Counted from the first letter of the stretch, positions 8,130-17,730 are shown. The stretch is 64,000 bases of DNA from Azoarcus sp. DD4 (GCF_006496635.1 NZ_CP022958.1:4340001-4404000); one strand, 5' to 3'. The notes: generated by a model from the letters alone, not told the origin. Numbers and translations: made by a program.

Positions 8130-9739
8130 CCACACTTGCCATGCGCAGCCTCAACCCGCCCATCGCGGCGCGGTCGTGGGTCTATCTGGTTCTATTGCTG
8201 CTCGCCGCGACTGTCTGGCGCATCGTCCTGTTCAACGGACCGCTGGGCTCGGACGAGGTGCTATACGTCGCCAGAGCGCTGGATGTCGCGACCGGAACCT
8301 GGAGTCCGGCCAACTACAACGGTGCCCTTCGGTATGGATTCAACATCCCAGCGGGAGTCATGGTTTGGTTGTTCGGGATCAGCGAGTTCTCCGCCAACCT
8401 GTGGCCGCTGACCTGCTCGGTGATCGAGCTCGCTGCTGTATGGTGGTTCTGCCGGTCTCGCTTCGACGACGGAACCGCCTTGATGGCCACGCTCATGGTT
8501 GCGCTGGCTCCCCTCCATGTCGCCGCGGCCACCCGTCTTCACGCCGACGCCGTCGCGAGCGCCTTCCTGACCCTGTCCTTCGTCCTTTTTTTCGAGTCCG
8601 AAGACCGCAAGAGCCGAAAGCTGGCCTTTCTTGCCGGACTGGCCATGGGCATGGTGTTCTGGACCAAAGAGCTGTTGTCCCTTGCGCTGTTTGCCTTCCT
8701 GCCGTGGCCGCTGGTGGTGCGAGAACTCCGCACCCGCTGGCTGTGGGTGATTGCCGGCGGCCTGGTGATGCTGTTCGGCCACTTTCTGCTGATGCAGATC
8801 CTCAACGGTGACCCGCTGCACCTGTTCCGCACCGTACTCGGCCAGATCCAGCGCAGCTTCATTGGCGGCAGCGTGGGGGAAGACGGCGCGTTCTACTACT
8901 TCCGCTACCTGTTCGCGGATGTCCGCCACACTGCCCTGCTGGCGCCACTTGCGGCGCTCGGCCTGGTGCTGGGCATACGACGCAACAAGGAGCCCGCCGA
9001 GCGTAACGGCCTGCGGCAGGCTGCCTTCTGGACAATCTCGCTGATCTCGCTGCTCTCCTTCTTCCCCGTCTCGCTTTCACCGCTGCGGCTGGCGATGAAG
9101 CAGTCGAACTACCTCGTCCTGTTCGTTGCGCCCCTGGCAATACTTGCGGCCTACGGCCTGTCGCTCGCCGCCCCCCGGCTCCGTCAGCTGCTTTGGGCAG
9201 GCATGCTGGCCCTGTCCCTTCCCCTTGCCATGCTGGAACAGCAGAGCTACCAGGTATTCGTTTCCAACAGCCGCGCCGCTGTCGAATTTGCACGTACCCA
9301 CCCGGCCGACCAGCTGCTCGGCGCCAGCAACAATGCGCAACTGGCCTACTTCGAAGACATGACCCGGCGAGAGCCTGGCCTGGGTTTGCGGGTTCGTCAG
9401 TTGCCCGACGATACCGACAAGCCACTCCCCATGCCCGCCCCCGGCGGCCGCCTGATCGTCGTCGAAGACCGCGAAACCATCGGCCACGCCAACGACGACC
9501 ACAGGCTTGCGCACATCCCCTCCTGCTGGCATGAACTCGGCCCGCTCGCCCCTCGCGGCCTGGGCTTTTCTGCCGAGTTGGCAGACGGACTGGCACGTGG
9601 CTTCAGCGCGATACCGGCTATCGGCCATCGGCTGGCTACCCCCTTCGCCCGGCTCGCCGCACCTCAGCCGGCCCGGCTGTGGCAGCTGCCCACCGACGAT
9701 CCATGGTGCCGCAACACGGCATCCGCCACCACAAGATGA
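8126..9739 (+). CDS. GT39-type (GT-C) membrane glycosyltransferase
   Basis: This 537-residue protein has roughly ten membrane helices and an acidic first periplasmic loop (FNGPLGSDEVLYVARAL), the usual place of the catalytic acid in GT-C enzymes. Next to gtrA- and gtrB-like genes it is best read as the periplasmic transferase that moves the lipid-linked sugar onto the polysaccharide. The start ATG at 8126 overlaps the gtrB-like stop. The C-terminal 120 residues are soluble and not recognisable. Family membership is clear in outline, with acceptor unknown. Confidence 0.85.
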   Translation: MTTLAMRSLNPPIAARSWVYLVLLLLAATVWRIVLFNGPLGSDEVLYVARALDVATGTWSPANYNGALRYGFNIPAGVMVWLFGISEFSANLWPLTCSVIELAAVWWFCRSRFDDGTALMATLMVALAPLHVAAATRLHADAVASAFLTLSFVLFFESEDRKSRKLAFLAGLAMGMVFWTKELLSLALFAFLPWPLVVRELRTRWLWVIAGGLVMLFGHFLLMQILNGDPLHLFRTVLGQIQRSFIGGSVGEDGAFYYFRYLFADVRHTALLAPLAALGLVLGIRRNKEPAERNGLRQAAFWTISLISLLSFFPVSLSPLRLAMKQSNYLVLFVAPLAILAAYGLSLAAPRLRQLLWAGMLALSLPLAMLEQQSYQVFVSNSRAAVEFARTHPADQLLGASNNAQLAYFEDMTRREPGLGLRVRQLPDDTDKPLPMPAPGGRLIVVEDRETIGHANDDHRLAHIPSCWHELGPLAPRGLGFSAELADGLARGFSAIPAIGHRLATPFARLAAPQPARLWQLPTDDPWCRNTASATTR

Positions 9740-9832
9740 ACGCAGCGCCAGCATCGCTCCCGACCGACACCCGCGCCGCACGACGGCACGGCGTAGATTT
9801 CCGGCTTGAAACGCCCTAGCGCCTGAACGAGC

Positions 9833-11710
9833 ATGAACGCACGAACCCGCTGCAACCACGCCCCCGGGGCACAGACCATGGAGAGCGCATTGGCCGCACA
9901 GTTTCTCGGTGCATTCGCCGCGTCCGCCACGACGGACCAAGTGGAGGCCTCTCCCGGCGCGCCGCGGCAGGGCCTGGATTTCCAGGTCTTTCCCGGCGGC
10001 TTTCTGGCCCACACCTCGGACGTCAGTCTTGTTCACAACGGCGACATGCGCTGCCTCGCCCAGGGCGAGCCCCGCTTCGATGATCCCGCGCTGGCGGCGA
10101 TCGCACGCGAGCAGGGCAGCGCCGTCGCATGGCTGGAAGCCTTCCGGCGTCACGGCCTCGACGCTCCCGCAGCAGTCAAGGGGCGCTTTGCCGTAGTCGT
10201 CCTCGACGAAGCACGACGCGAAGCCTGGATGGCCAGCGATCGCTTCGGCACCTGGCCGATCTGCCACGCCGAGCAAGACGGCCTCCTGTGTTTCGCCGAC
10301 CGTGCCGATTCGGTGCCGCTGGTCGACAAGCGCATTTCCGCGCAGGCCATCTACGAATACCTCTACTTCCACGTCATCCCTGCACCGGCCACCATCTACG
10401 ACGGCATCCACCGGCTCGAAGCAGGGCATGTGCTGCACTGGCGACAGGGCAAGACCGAATGTCGCCCCTACTGGCGGGCGCGCTTCGGCGAACACCGCGC
10501 CGCCGATCTCGAAGACAGCAAGCAGGCCTTCCGCGAACTCGTTCGTGCAGCGGTCGAACGCGAATCCGCCGGCCATTCTGTCGGCGCCTTCCTCTCCGGC
10601 GGCACCGACAGCTCCACCGTATCGGGCATGCTGTGCAAGGTTCTCGGCCAGCCCGCGCGCACCTATTCGATCGGCTTCGACGCCAACGGCTATGACGAAA
10701 TGGCCTATGCCCGTATCGCCGCCAGGCATTACGGCACCGAACACCACGAGTACTACGTCACCCCCGACGACTTGCTGGAAGGCATTCCGCACGTCGCCAC
10801 CGCCTACGACCAGCCCTTCGGCAACTCCTCGGCCGTGCCGGCCTGGATCTGCGCCAGCCGCGCACGCCAGGACGGCGTCGACAAGATGCTTGCCGGCGAT
10901 GGTGGCGACGAACTCTTCGGTGGCAACACGCGCTATGCCAAACAACGGATCTTCGGCCATTACCTCAACGTGCCCGGCCTGCTGCGCAAGGGTTTGCTCG
11001 AACCCGTCCTGTCCCTGCCCGGAATGGACCGCATCCCGCTGCTGCGCAAGGGCGTGAGCTATGTGGAGCAGGCCCGCGTCCCGATGCCCGACCGCATCCA
11101 GATGTACAACATGCTGCAGCGGCTGGGCCTGCAGAACGTGTTCACGCCGGACTTCCTTGCCGGCATCGACAGTACCCGGCCCATAAGCCTCCAACGCGGC
11201 ACCTGGCATGCCGCCGAAGCCGAAACGCAGATCAACCGCATGCTCGCCTTCGACTGGAAATACACCCTGGCGGACAACGACCTGCCCAAGGTGATCGGCA
11301 CTACGCGCCTGGCCGGCGTGGATGTCGGCTTTCCCTTGCTGTCGGACGAACTGCTGGCGTTTTCACTCGATCTGCCGCCGGAATGGAAACTCAAGGGGCT
11401 GAGCCTGCGCTGGTTCTTCAAGGAAGCCCTGCGTGGTTTCCTGCCCGACGAGATCATCGCCAAGAAGAAGCACGGCTTCGGGCTGCCCTTCGGCGTCTGG
11501 GCATGCCAGCACGCCGGCCTCAAGGCACTCGCCGCCGATGCGCTCGGCAGTTTCAAGACGCGCGGCATCGTCCGCCCGCACTTCATCGACGAACTGCTCG
11601 ACACCCACCTTCCCGCCCACCCCGGCTACTACGGCGAGATGGTGTGGATCATGATGATGATGGAGTTCTGGATGCGCCAGCACACCGGCGCCCAACTCCC
11701 CGACTTCTGA
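9833..11710 (+). CDS. Asparagine-synthase-like protein lacking the glutaminase cysteine
   Basis: This 625-residue protein (610 if it starts at the second ATG, 9878) has the C-terminal synthetase domain with the ATP pyrophosphatase loop FLSGGTDSS (255-261 of the long form). Further motifs are LAGDGGDELFGGNTRY and the AKKKHGFGLPFGVW stretch typical of this family. The N-terminal region is of Ntn-glutaminase type (FAVVVLDEARREAWMASDRFG), but there is no Cys at position 2 from either start. It probably uses ammonia or another amine, or catalyses a different ATP-dependent condensation like beta-lactam-synthetase relatives. It lies just upstream of the PLP decarboxylase and is separate from the canonical AsnB-type gene at 26789. 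Confidence 0.88.
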   Translation: MNARTRCNHAPGAQTMESALAAQFLGAFAASATTDQVEASPGAPRQGLDFQVFPGGFLAHTSDVSLVHNGDMRCLAQGEPRFDDPALAAIAREQGSAVAWLEAFRRHGLDAPAAVKGRFAVVVLDEARREAWMASDRFGTWPICHAEQDGLLCFADRADSVPLVDKRISAQAIYEYLYFHVIPAPATIYDGIHRLEAGHVLHWRQGKTECRPYWRARFGEHRAADLEDSKQAFRELVRAAVERESAGHSVGAFLSGGTDSSTVSGMLCKVLGQPARTYSIGFDANGYDEMAYARIAARHYGTEHHEYYVTPDDLLEGIPHVATAYDQPFGNSSAVPAWICASRARQDGVDKMLAGDGGDELFGGNTRYAKQRIFGHYLNVPGLLRKGLLEPVLSLPGMDRIPLLRKGVSYVEQARVPMPDRIQMYNMLQRLGLQNVFTPDFLAGIDSTRPISLQRGTWHAAEAETQINRMLAFDWKYTLADNDLPKVIGTTRLAGVDVGFPLLSDELLAFSLDLPPEWKLKGLSLRWFFKEALRGFLPDEIIAKKKHGFGLPFGVWACQHAGLKALAADALGSFKTRGIVRPHFIDELLDTHLPAHPGYYGEMVWIMMMMEFWMRQHTGAQLPDF

Positions 11711-11753
11711 CCTCACCGCAGCCCTGTACAGGCAAGAACCCAGAGATATCCGC

Positions 11754-13004
11754 ATGACCGCTCCCCGCCCGACCGCTGCCAGTCCCACCCACGCCCCGCT
11801 GGAGCAGTTTCCGATAGAAAACGGCGAACTGATCATCGGTGGCATACCGCTCAGCCGGCTTGCCGTGCGCGCTGGCCGCACGCCGTTCTACGCTTACGAG
11901 CGCAAGGCGCTTGCCGCTCGCGTCGCCAGCCTGCGCGCAGCGCTTCCGCCCGGGGTAAAGCTGCACTACGCCATGAAGGCCAATCCGATGCCCGCGCTGG
12001 TTGCCCACATGGTGGGCCTGGTCGACGGCATCGACGTAGCCTCCGCCGGCGAACTCAAGATCGCCCTCGACGCCGGCGTCGATCCGCTGGAGACCAGCTT
12101 TGCCGGCCCGGGCAAGACCGACGAAGAACTCCGTCAGGCGGTTGCGGCAGGCATCCTGATCAACATCGAATCCTTCCGCGAAGTCGACATCCTCGCCCGC
12201 GTATCCCAAGCGCTGGGCGTCCCGGCGAGGGTTGCAGTCCGGGTCAATCCGGATTTCGAACTCAAGAGTTCGGGCATGAAGATGGGAGGCGGTCCCAAGC
12301 AGTTCGGCGTCGATGCGGAAGCGGTACCCGACCTGCTCGCCGACATCGGCCGTGCCGGCCTGGCCTTTGAAGGCTTCCACCTTTTTGCCGGATCGCAGAA
12401 CCTCAAAGCAGAGGCCATCGTGGAAGCGCAGCGCAAGAGCTTCGAACTCGCCCTGCGCCTCGCCGGCTACGCCCCGGGACCAGTCAAATTCCTGAACCTC
12501 GGCGGCGGTTTCGGCATTCCCTACTTTCCCGGCGAACAGCGCCTGGACCTTGCCCCCATCGGCGACAACCTTGCGGCCATCGTCGCCGAAGCAGCCGAAA
12601 GGCTGCCGGGCGCCGAGATCGTCATCGAACTCGGCCGCTACCTCGTCGGCGAGGCCGGCATCTATGTCTGCCGCGTGATCGACAAGAAGGTTTCACGCGG
12701 CCACACCTACCTCGTCACCGATGGCGGTCTGCATCACCACCTCTCCGCCTCGGGCAACTTCGGCCAGGTCATCCGCAAGAACTACCCCGTCGCTATCGGT
12801 AACCGCATGGCAGACGCGCCTGGCGAGCCCTGCTCGGTGGTCGGCCCGCTATGCACCCCGCTCGATCTGCTCGCCGACCGCATGCCGCTGCCGGCAGCCG
12901 AACCGGGCGATCTCGTCGTCGTCTTCCAATCCGGTGCCTATGGCGCCAGCGCCAGCCCGCAAGCCTTCCTGGGTCACCCGGCGGTCAGCGAGTTGCTGGT
13001 ATGA
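11754..13004 (+). CDS. PLP-dependent decarboxylase, exosortase A system-associated
   Basis: This 416-residue alanine-racemase-fold (type III) decarboxylase resembles diaminopimelate/ornithine decarboxylases and matches the exosortase A-associated family (TIGR03099). The PLP lysine is in LHYAMKANP (Lys75), the glycine-rich phosphate site is in NLGGGFGIPYF, and the second-subunit Cys is in VVGPLCTPLD. It would make an amine from an amino acid, perhaps the building block activated by the acyl-CoA ligase or used by the asparagine-synthase-like neighbour. Its normal direct adjacency to the ligase is broken here. The link to a glycan substituent is inference. Confidence 0.93.
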   Translation: MTAPRPTAASPTHAPLEQFPIENGELIIGGIPLSRLAVRAGRTPFYAYERKALAARVASLRAALPPGVKLHYAMKANPMPALVAHMVGLVDGIDVASAGELKIALDAGVDPLETSFAGPGKTDEELRQAVAAGILINIESFREVDILARVSQALGVPARVAVRVNPDFELKSSGMKMGGGPKQFGVDAEAVPDLLADIGRAGLAFEGFHLFAGSQNLKAEAIVEAQRKSFELALRLAGYAPGPVKFLNLGGGFGIPYFPGEQRLDLAPIGDNLAAIVAEAAERLPGAEIVIELGRYLVGEAGIYVCRVIDKKVSRGHTYLVTDGGLHHHLSASGNFGQVIRKNYPVAIGNRMADAPGEPCSVVGPLCTPLDLLADRMPLPAAEPGDLVVVFQSGAYGASASPQAFLGHPAVSELLV

Positions 13005-13076
13005 GTTTCATTGGAGGGCTGCCGCCGCAATTGAGCGCTACGCGGACAGCCATCGCGCCCCTCGCATCGACCATCC

Positions 13077-14606
13077 ATGTCCAGTAATCACCTTTCGGGC
13101 ACACACCGAAACGCGGCGCGACATATCGTCGTTCGCAGCGCCTTCGTACTCAACAAGGGGAATCTCGGAGGACGTGTTGTCAGCGGTGCCGGATTCACAC
13201 TGCTCGGCATCGTACTGCGGACCTTGTTGACCATCGGCTCGATGTCGATTCTCGCCCGTCTGCTTACGCCAGCGGATTTCGGCTACATCGCTATGGCCGC
13301 GGTCGTAACCGAGTTTGCCGGTTTGCTGAATAGCTTCGGCTTGGCCAATATCCTCATCCAGCGTCGGGTCGTTTCCCGAGTGCAACTGGACACCGTATTC
13401 TGGGCTTCGCTCCTTATCGGTGGAGTCATCACGCTGCTCGTATTCGGGATCTCTTTTGCCAGTGGCTGGCTGTTTGCCGACGAGGTCACCGGCGACCTGC
13501 TTCGCGTCTTGTGCCTGACTTTTCTCTTTGGCAGTCTGGCTACTGTTCATGAAGCGCTGATATCTCGTCTGATGCGGTTCCGGATCGAATTCTGGATACA
13601 GATCTGCACCATCGTCATCCGCAGCATTGTCGCGATCATCCTCGCATACCAGGGTTTCGGCGTGTGGAGTCTGGTAGCGGGCGCGATCACTGGCTCGATC
13701 GTAGGCCCCGTGCTCCTGCTGATCGCGGTGCCCTACCTGCCCCGCTTCCGCTTCCACTTGCGGTACCTGATCTCCAGCTGGAAGGCCAGCGGCAGCTACA
13801 TGGGCAACACCGTGATCTACTACGTTTCCATGAACGTGGATATCTTCCTGATCGGTCGCCAGCTGGGCGCACAGGCTCTCGGTTACTACCAGAATGCGCG
13901 CTCGCTCAGTGATGACGTGCGTGGCCGTATCGCCATGCCGTTGCAGCGCGTTCTATTTCCCGCGCTTTCGGCCCTCCAGGATGATCAGGCCCGTCTCCAG
14001 CAGTCCGTCCTGCGTTGCGCCCGGCTGCTGGCAGCAATCATCTGTCCGATAGGGTTTGGCCTGGCCGCAATATCCTCTGATCTCGTACCCGTGCTCTATG
14101 GCGATCAATGGCTCGCGATGATTCCGATACTCTCGATGCTCGGCGTCAGTGCCGCCCTGAGGGGATCCACTGCAATCGCCTCGTCACTGTTCAACTCCCA
14201 GAACAAGGTTGGCCTGGGATTTCGCTATAACCTCGCCGGCATGATACTTCTGGTCGTTTCGGTGCTCTTGACCCTGCCCCACGGGCTCACAAGCGTGGCA
14301 GCGGTAATCTCGGCCAATGCGCTATTCTCGGTCCTTACCCTTCGAGTATCGTTCGGACTGATCGCTCTGGGCACAGGTGACATCATCAATGTGCTGCTGC
14401 GGCCAATACTGGCTTCGTGCGCCATGTGGGGCTGCATCCTGCTCCTCCAGCAGAACCTTGCCTCCAGCCCGCTACATGTATCGCTGAAGCTATTGCTCGA
14501 TATTGCGTTCGGAGCTCTTGTTTATAGCCTTTTTCTGCATCTGCTTTCGCGCCAATACCTTGCAGAATTCCGTGAACTATCCAGAAGACTGCTTAGAGCA
14601 CACTGA
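13077..14606 (+). CDS. Polysaccharide flippase (Wzx/WzxC-like, MOP superfamily)
   Basis: This 509-residue protein has about twelve to fourteen hydrophobic segments. It opens like PST-type flippases (RVVSGAGFTLLGIVLRTLL, then LARLLTPADFGYIAMA). The central YYVSMNVDIFLIGRQLGAQALGYYQ is characteristic of the WzxC branch. It would export lipid-linked repeat units across the inner membrane. It starts the rightward cassette of flippase, glycosyltransferase and pyruvyl transferase. Base composition looks slightly richer in A/T than the flanking exosortase genes, which fits a horizontally variable cassette. Confidence 0.92.
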   Translation: MSSNHLSGTHRNAARHIVVRSAFVLNKGNLGGRVVSGAGFTLLGIVLRTLLTIGSMSILARLLTPADFGYIAMAAVVTEFAGLLNSFGLANILIQRRVVSRVQLDTVFWASLLIGGVITLLVFGISFASGWLFADEVTGDLLRVLCLTFLFGSLATVHEALISRLMRFRIEFWIQICTIVIRSIVAIILAYQGFGVWSLVAGAITGSIVGPVLLLIAVPYLPRFRFHLRYLISSWKASGSYMGNTVIYYVSMNVDIFLIGRQLGAQALGYYQNARSLSDDVRGRIAMPLQRVLFPALSALQDDQARLQQSVLRCARLLAAIICPIGFGLAAISSDLVPVLYGDQWLAMIPILSMLGVSAALRGSTAIASSLFNSQNKVGLGFRYNLAGMILLVVSVLLTLPHGLTSVAAVISANALFSVLTLRVSFGLIALGTGDIINVLLRPILASCAMWGCILLLQQNLASSPLHVSLKLLLDIAFGALVYSLFLHLLSRQYLAEFRELSRRLLRAH

Positions 14607-14615
14607 GACCATCCA

Positions 14616-15809
14616 ATGAAGATTGCGCTGCTCTGCTCCGGACTCGGCAACATCAACCGTGGGCATGAAACCTTCGCGCGGGATCTTTTTGAACTGCTTA
14701 AGGACACGGTTGACATCACCCTCCTGAAAGGTGGTGGCGATACCACCCCACGAGAGTTGGTGATCGAAAACATTCCGCGAAACGCTGCAACTCTACGGCA
14801 CATACATCTCCCGGTTTCGCCCAAATGGATGACTGCGGCCCAGGAACAAGAGCGCCTCCGCATCGAGACTGCGACATTTGCCCACAGTGCTCTTCGTCCC
14901 TTGCTCGAAGGAGGTTTTGACGTCATTCACTGCCTTGAACAAGAAGTCTGCAATCAACTTTACGCATTCCGTCATCTTTTCGAAAATACGCCGAAATTCC
15001 TGTTTTCGAATGGCGGTGCAATACCCAGCGCCGATCTCCCCGCATGCGATTTCGTGCAGGAACACACCGAATACAACCTGAAGAAAAACACCAGTGGCAA
15101 GGCCTTTTACCTTCCGCACGGCGTTGATACAACGCGTTTCCACCCCGGCATACACAGCGACTTTCGAAGGCGACACGCTATTCCAGAAGACGCATTCGTG
15201 GTAATCAGCGTCGGAACCATTTGTTACTGGCACAAGCGCATGGACTACGTGATCCGCGAGGTCGCGGCGATCGAAAGGGCTTACCTGATCATCGCCGGTC
15301 AGGAATGTGCCGATACTGATGCTATCCGTGCGCTGGGTCACCAGTTGATGGGGCAGCGGATTATCTTCGCCAACCTGCCCCATGAAGAACTGCCGCAAGC
15401 TTATGCCGCAGCGAACGCCTTCACCCTGGGATCGCTGTTCGAAACCTTCGGTATTGTGTACATCGAAGCGATGGCGATGGGACTGCCGGTGTTCTGCACC
15501 AATCATCCGAATCAGCGCAACATCGTCGGTAACGGAATATTCATCGACATGACCGTACCCGGCGCGCTGACAAGCGCGTTGAAGAACGTCGGAGAAAGCG
15601 AACGCTCCGAACTGGGCAGGCTGGGGATGCGCCGAGTAGCCGATATCTACGACATGGCACGGCTGCGCGAACGCTATGTCGAACATTACAAACGCATGGC
15701 GCGATCGACTGTCAACCTGCCCCGACACACTCTCGGTAGGAAGATGCTCGACAACGCTCGCAACATCGCTCGGAAGCTTGCTCGCCAGACACGACAATCC
15801 TTCCTTTGA
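14616..15809 (+). CDS. Glycosyltransferase family 4 (GT-B)
   Basis: This 397-residue GT-B enzyme starts with MKIALLCSGLGNINRGHETF. In the C-terminal half it shows FYLPHGVDTTRFHPG, VISVGTICYWHKRMDYVIRE and the donor-site ETFGIVYIEAMAMGLPVFC (E-x7-E motif). It starts ten bases after the flippase stop, so it is probably cotranscribed. Its C-terminal 40 residues are basic and may touch the membrane. Donor sugar is unknown. Confidence 0.9.
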   Translation: MKIALLCSGLGNINRGHETFARDLFELLKDTVDITLLKGGGDTTPRELVIENIPRNAATLRHIHLPVSPKWMTAAQEQERLRIETATFAHSALRPLLEGGFDVIHCLEQEVCNQLYAFRHLFENTPKFLFSNGGAIPSADLPACDFVQEHTEYNLKKNTSGKAFYLPHGVDTTRFHPGIHSDFRRRHAIPEDAFVVISVGTICYWHKRMDYVIREVAAIERAYLIIAGQECADTDAIRALGHQLMGQRIIFANLPHEELPQAYAAANAFTLGSLFETFGIVYIEAMAMGLPVFCTNHPNQRNIVGNGIFIDMTVPGALTSALKNVGESERSELGRLGMRRVADIYDMARLRERYVEHYKRMARSTVNLPRHTLGRKMLDNARNIARKLARQTRQSFL

Positions 15810-15906
15810 CTCAATTCACCCCAACAATGATCGTCGTTTCTGGAACGCCGATGTGCGCTCCAGACCGATGCTTGCAGACACATCGCCAGACAAGACCACC
15901 GAGCAG

Positions 15907-16818
15907 ATGAAGCTATATTACTATCAGGACCCCAGGGGCAACTTCGGCGACGATCTCAACCAATGGCTTTGGCCCAAGTTGATTCCCCACTTGCTCGACG
16001 ATGAAGAGAACGAACTTTTTGTCGGAATCGGCACGCTGCTGAATGAGAAACTGCCCGTTACCCCGACGAAACATGTTTTCGGGAGTGGAGTCGGCTACGG
16101 CGTCGCCCCGGCGCTCACCGACCGCTTCAATGTTCACGCCGTCCGCGGACCACTGAGTGCAAAAGCATTGAACTTGCCGGCGGACAAGGCAATCACCGAT
16201 GCCGCAGTGCTGATCCGGATGTTCAAACCTGCGGCAACACCCAAGAAGCACGCGGTCGGGCTGGTACCGGCGGGGCACAGTCTTGATCAATTTGGCTGGG
16301 AGCAGGTCTGCGAAACAGCCGGCATCGCGTTTATCAGTTGCCACTGGAACGTCGACCGCTTCCTGGCAGCGCTCATGGATTGCGAACTTGTGCTGTGCGA
16401 GGCAATGCACGGCGCCATCGTGGCTGACGCGCTCCGCATCCCGTGGATTCCAGTTTCGCTATATGGCGAGACGCTGGGGTTCAAATGGGATGACTGGCTC
16501 TCGACGCTGAACCTCAGCTACAAACCACTGAGAATTCCTCCACTTCATAGCGACGATCAGCTCTCGCTGTATGAAAGGCTGAAGGTCAGCACCAAACGCA
16601 CGCTCCGCAGCGCGGGCGTCTACGCCTCCACATGGTCGCCACCGCCACCGGCCCCGAGTACGCGGAAGGAAATCGACAAGGCGCTCGACGAACTGCACCG
16701 AATCTCGCGCACCGCTCCTTACCTCAGTGACGAGCATCTTCTGGACAAGCACATGGAGCGCTACCTCCGTTTGCTCGAACGGCTGAAACCCTCGGAGAGA
16801 TACAGCGCCACGGGTTAA
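15907..16818 (+). CDS. Polysaccharide pyruvyl transferase family protein
   Basis: The conserved part begins MKLYYYQDPRGNFGDDLNQW, the usual start of this family, so I chose ATG 15907 (303 residues). ATG 15868 is an alternative adding 13 residues. Further family marks are FGSGVGYG, HAVRGPLSAKAL, and the catalytic-region CELVLCEAMHGAIVADALRIP containing the typical EAMHGA stretch. Such enzymes add pyruvate ketals to hexoses using phosphoenolpyruvate, giving the polymer negative charge. The last 70 residues are a poorly conserved helical tail. It converges on the methyltransferase gene with only 38 bases between stops. Confidence 0.88.
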   Translation: MKLYYYQDPRGNFGDDLNQWLWPKLIPHLLDDEENELFVGIGTLLNEKLPVTPTKHVFGSGVGYGVAPALTDRFNVHAVRGPLSAKALNLPADKAITDAAVLIRMFKPAATPKKHAVGLVPAGHSLDQFGWEQVCETAGIAFISCHWNVDRFLAALMDCELVLCEAMHGAIVADALRIPWIPVSLYGETLGFKWDDWLSTLNLSYKPLRIPPLHSDDQLSLYERLKVSTKRTLRSAGVYASTWSPPPPAPSTRKEIDKALDELHRISRTAPYLSDEHLLDKHMERYLRLLERLKPSERYSATG

Positions 16819-16856
16819 GCGCACGGAGGCCGGCAATGCAGATGTTCGTCCGGCTT

Positions 16857-17564
16857 TCACAGCTTCGCACGCAGCACGTAGCCGAAACTCAGCAGTGGAA
16901 ACATACGCTCGACGATGCGAATGCAGCGCTCGACGAAGACCACGAAGGCCCGGCGCACTCCTGTACTGTTGAGGATCATTTCTGTCGCATAGAATCGATA
17001 CGGGATGATCTCCCACTCCTGAAAACCCGCCCGCAAGCACAACGTATTCAGGATCTTGAACGTGAAGTTATGGAGATGATCGGGGTGTTGGACCTCACGC
17101 CCGATGATCCCCAGTAGCGTGTTCGCGAAGCACACCCCGTTGGGTGTAGAAACGATCAGTTCGCGACCGGGGAGTGCTTCCCGCATGTTCTTGAAGAAAG
17201 TGAGCGGGCTTTCGATGTGCTCGATGAATTCGCCCGCAACAACGATTTCGTAGGGCTCCTTCTGCAATATATCGGGGGAGATATCGACACCGTCGCCCTG
17301 ATAGATCACCGCGTTTTCTCCGGTACGAATACCGCCGGGAGGAACCAATGCCGAACTATCGACGCCCACCACACGCCGGGCCTGGCCACTCAATCGCCCA
17401 TGCAGCCAGTGGCCGGTGTCCCTCTTCTCAAGTGCAGTCTCGTCGAAACAACCGACGTCCAGCACAACCTTTCCGCGGCATGAATCTGAAATATACGCAA
17501 GCCTATCGACAGGCCGTCGTACGTTGAGCTTTTCAAGGCTTTCGTACTTGATGTCATTGCGCAT
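16857..17564 (-). CDS. Class I SAM-dependent methyltransferase
   Basis: This 235-residue protein has the SAM-binding glycine loop GKVVLDVGCFDE near residue 31. The acidic ribose-binding residue follows in RRVVGVDSSALV, then YEIVVAGEFIEHIESPLTFF, a motif II/post-motif region like that of UbiG/SmtA relatives. It is the first leftward gene after the rightward cassette. O-methylation of a sugar in the polymer is the most likely job given the context, but the substrate is unproven. Codon use is less GC-rich than in the exosortase core. Confidence 0.85.
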   Translation of the reverse strand: MRNDIKYESLEKLNVRRPVDRLAYISDSCRGKVVLDVGCFDETALEKRDTGHWLHGRLSGQARRVVGVDSSALVPPGGIRTGENAVIYQGDGVDISPDILQKEPYEIVVAGEFIEHIESPLTFFKNMREALPGRELIVSTPNGVCFANTLLGIIGREVQHPDHLHNFTFKILNTLCLRAGFQEWEIIPYRFYATEMILNSTGVRRAFVVFVERCIRIVERMFPLLSFGYVLRAKL

Positions 17565-17730
17565 CTGAACTCTCCGGAGTGCAAACTTGTTCCGATAGAT
17601 CGAACTGCCGCATCGCGATCAACTGCGTGCTGGCGCGACATCCTCCAGGACAGCGATCGTCCGCAGGCTGCGTCGGATCTGCTGGACGGCAGCAGCCCCG
17701 GAGCTTGCCGGTTTGCGACCCCCTGAACAT

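Noticed and set aside
9077..11209. A 710-codon open frame on the minus strand
   Set aside because: It is antisense to the GT39-like and Asn-synthase-like genes, which have intact motifs in their own frames.
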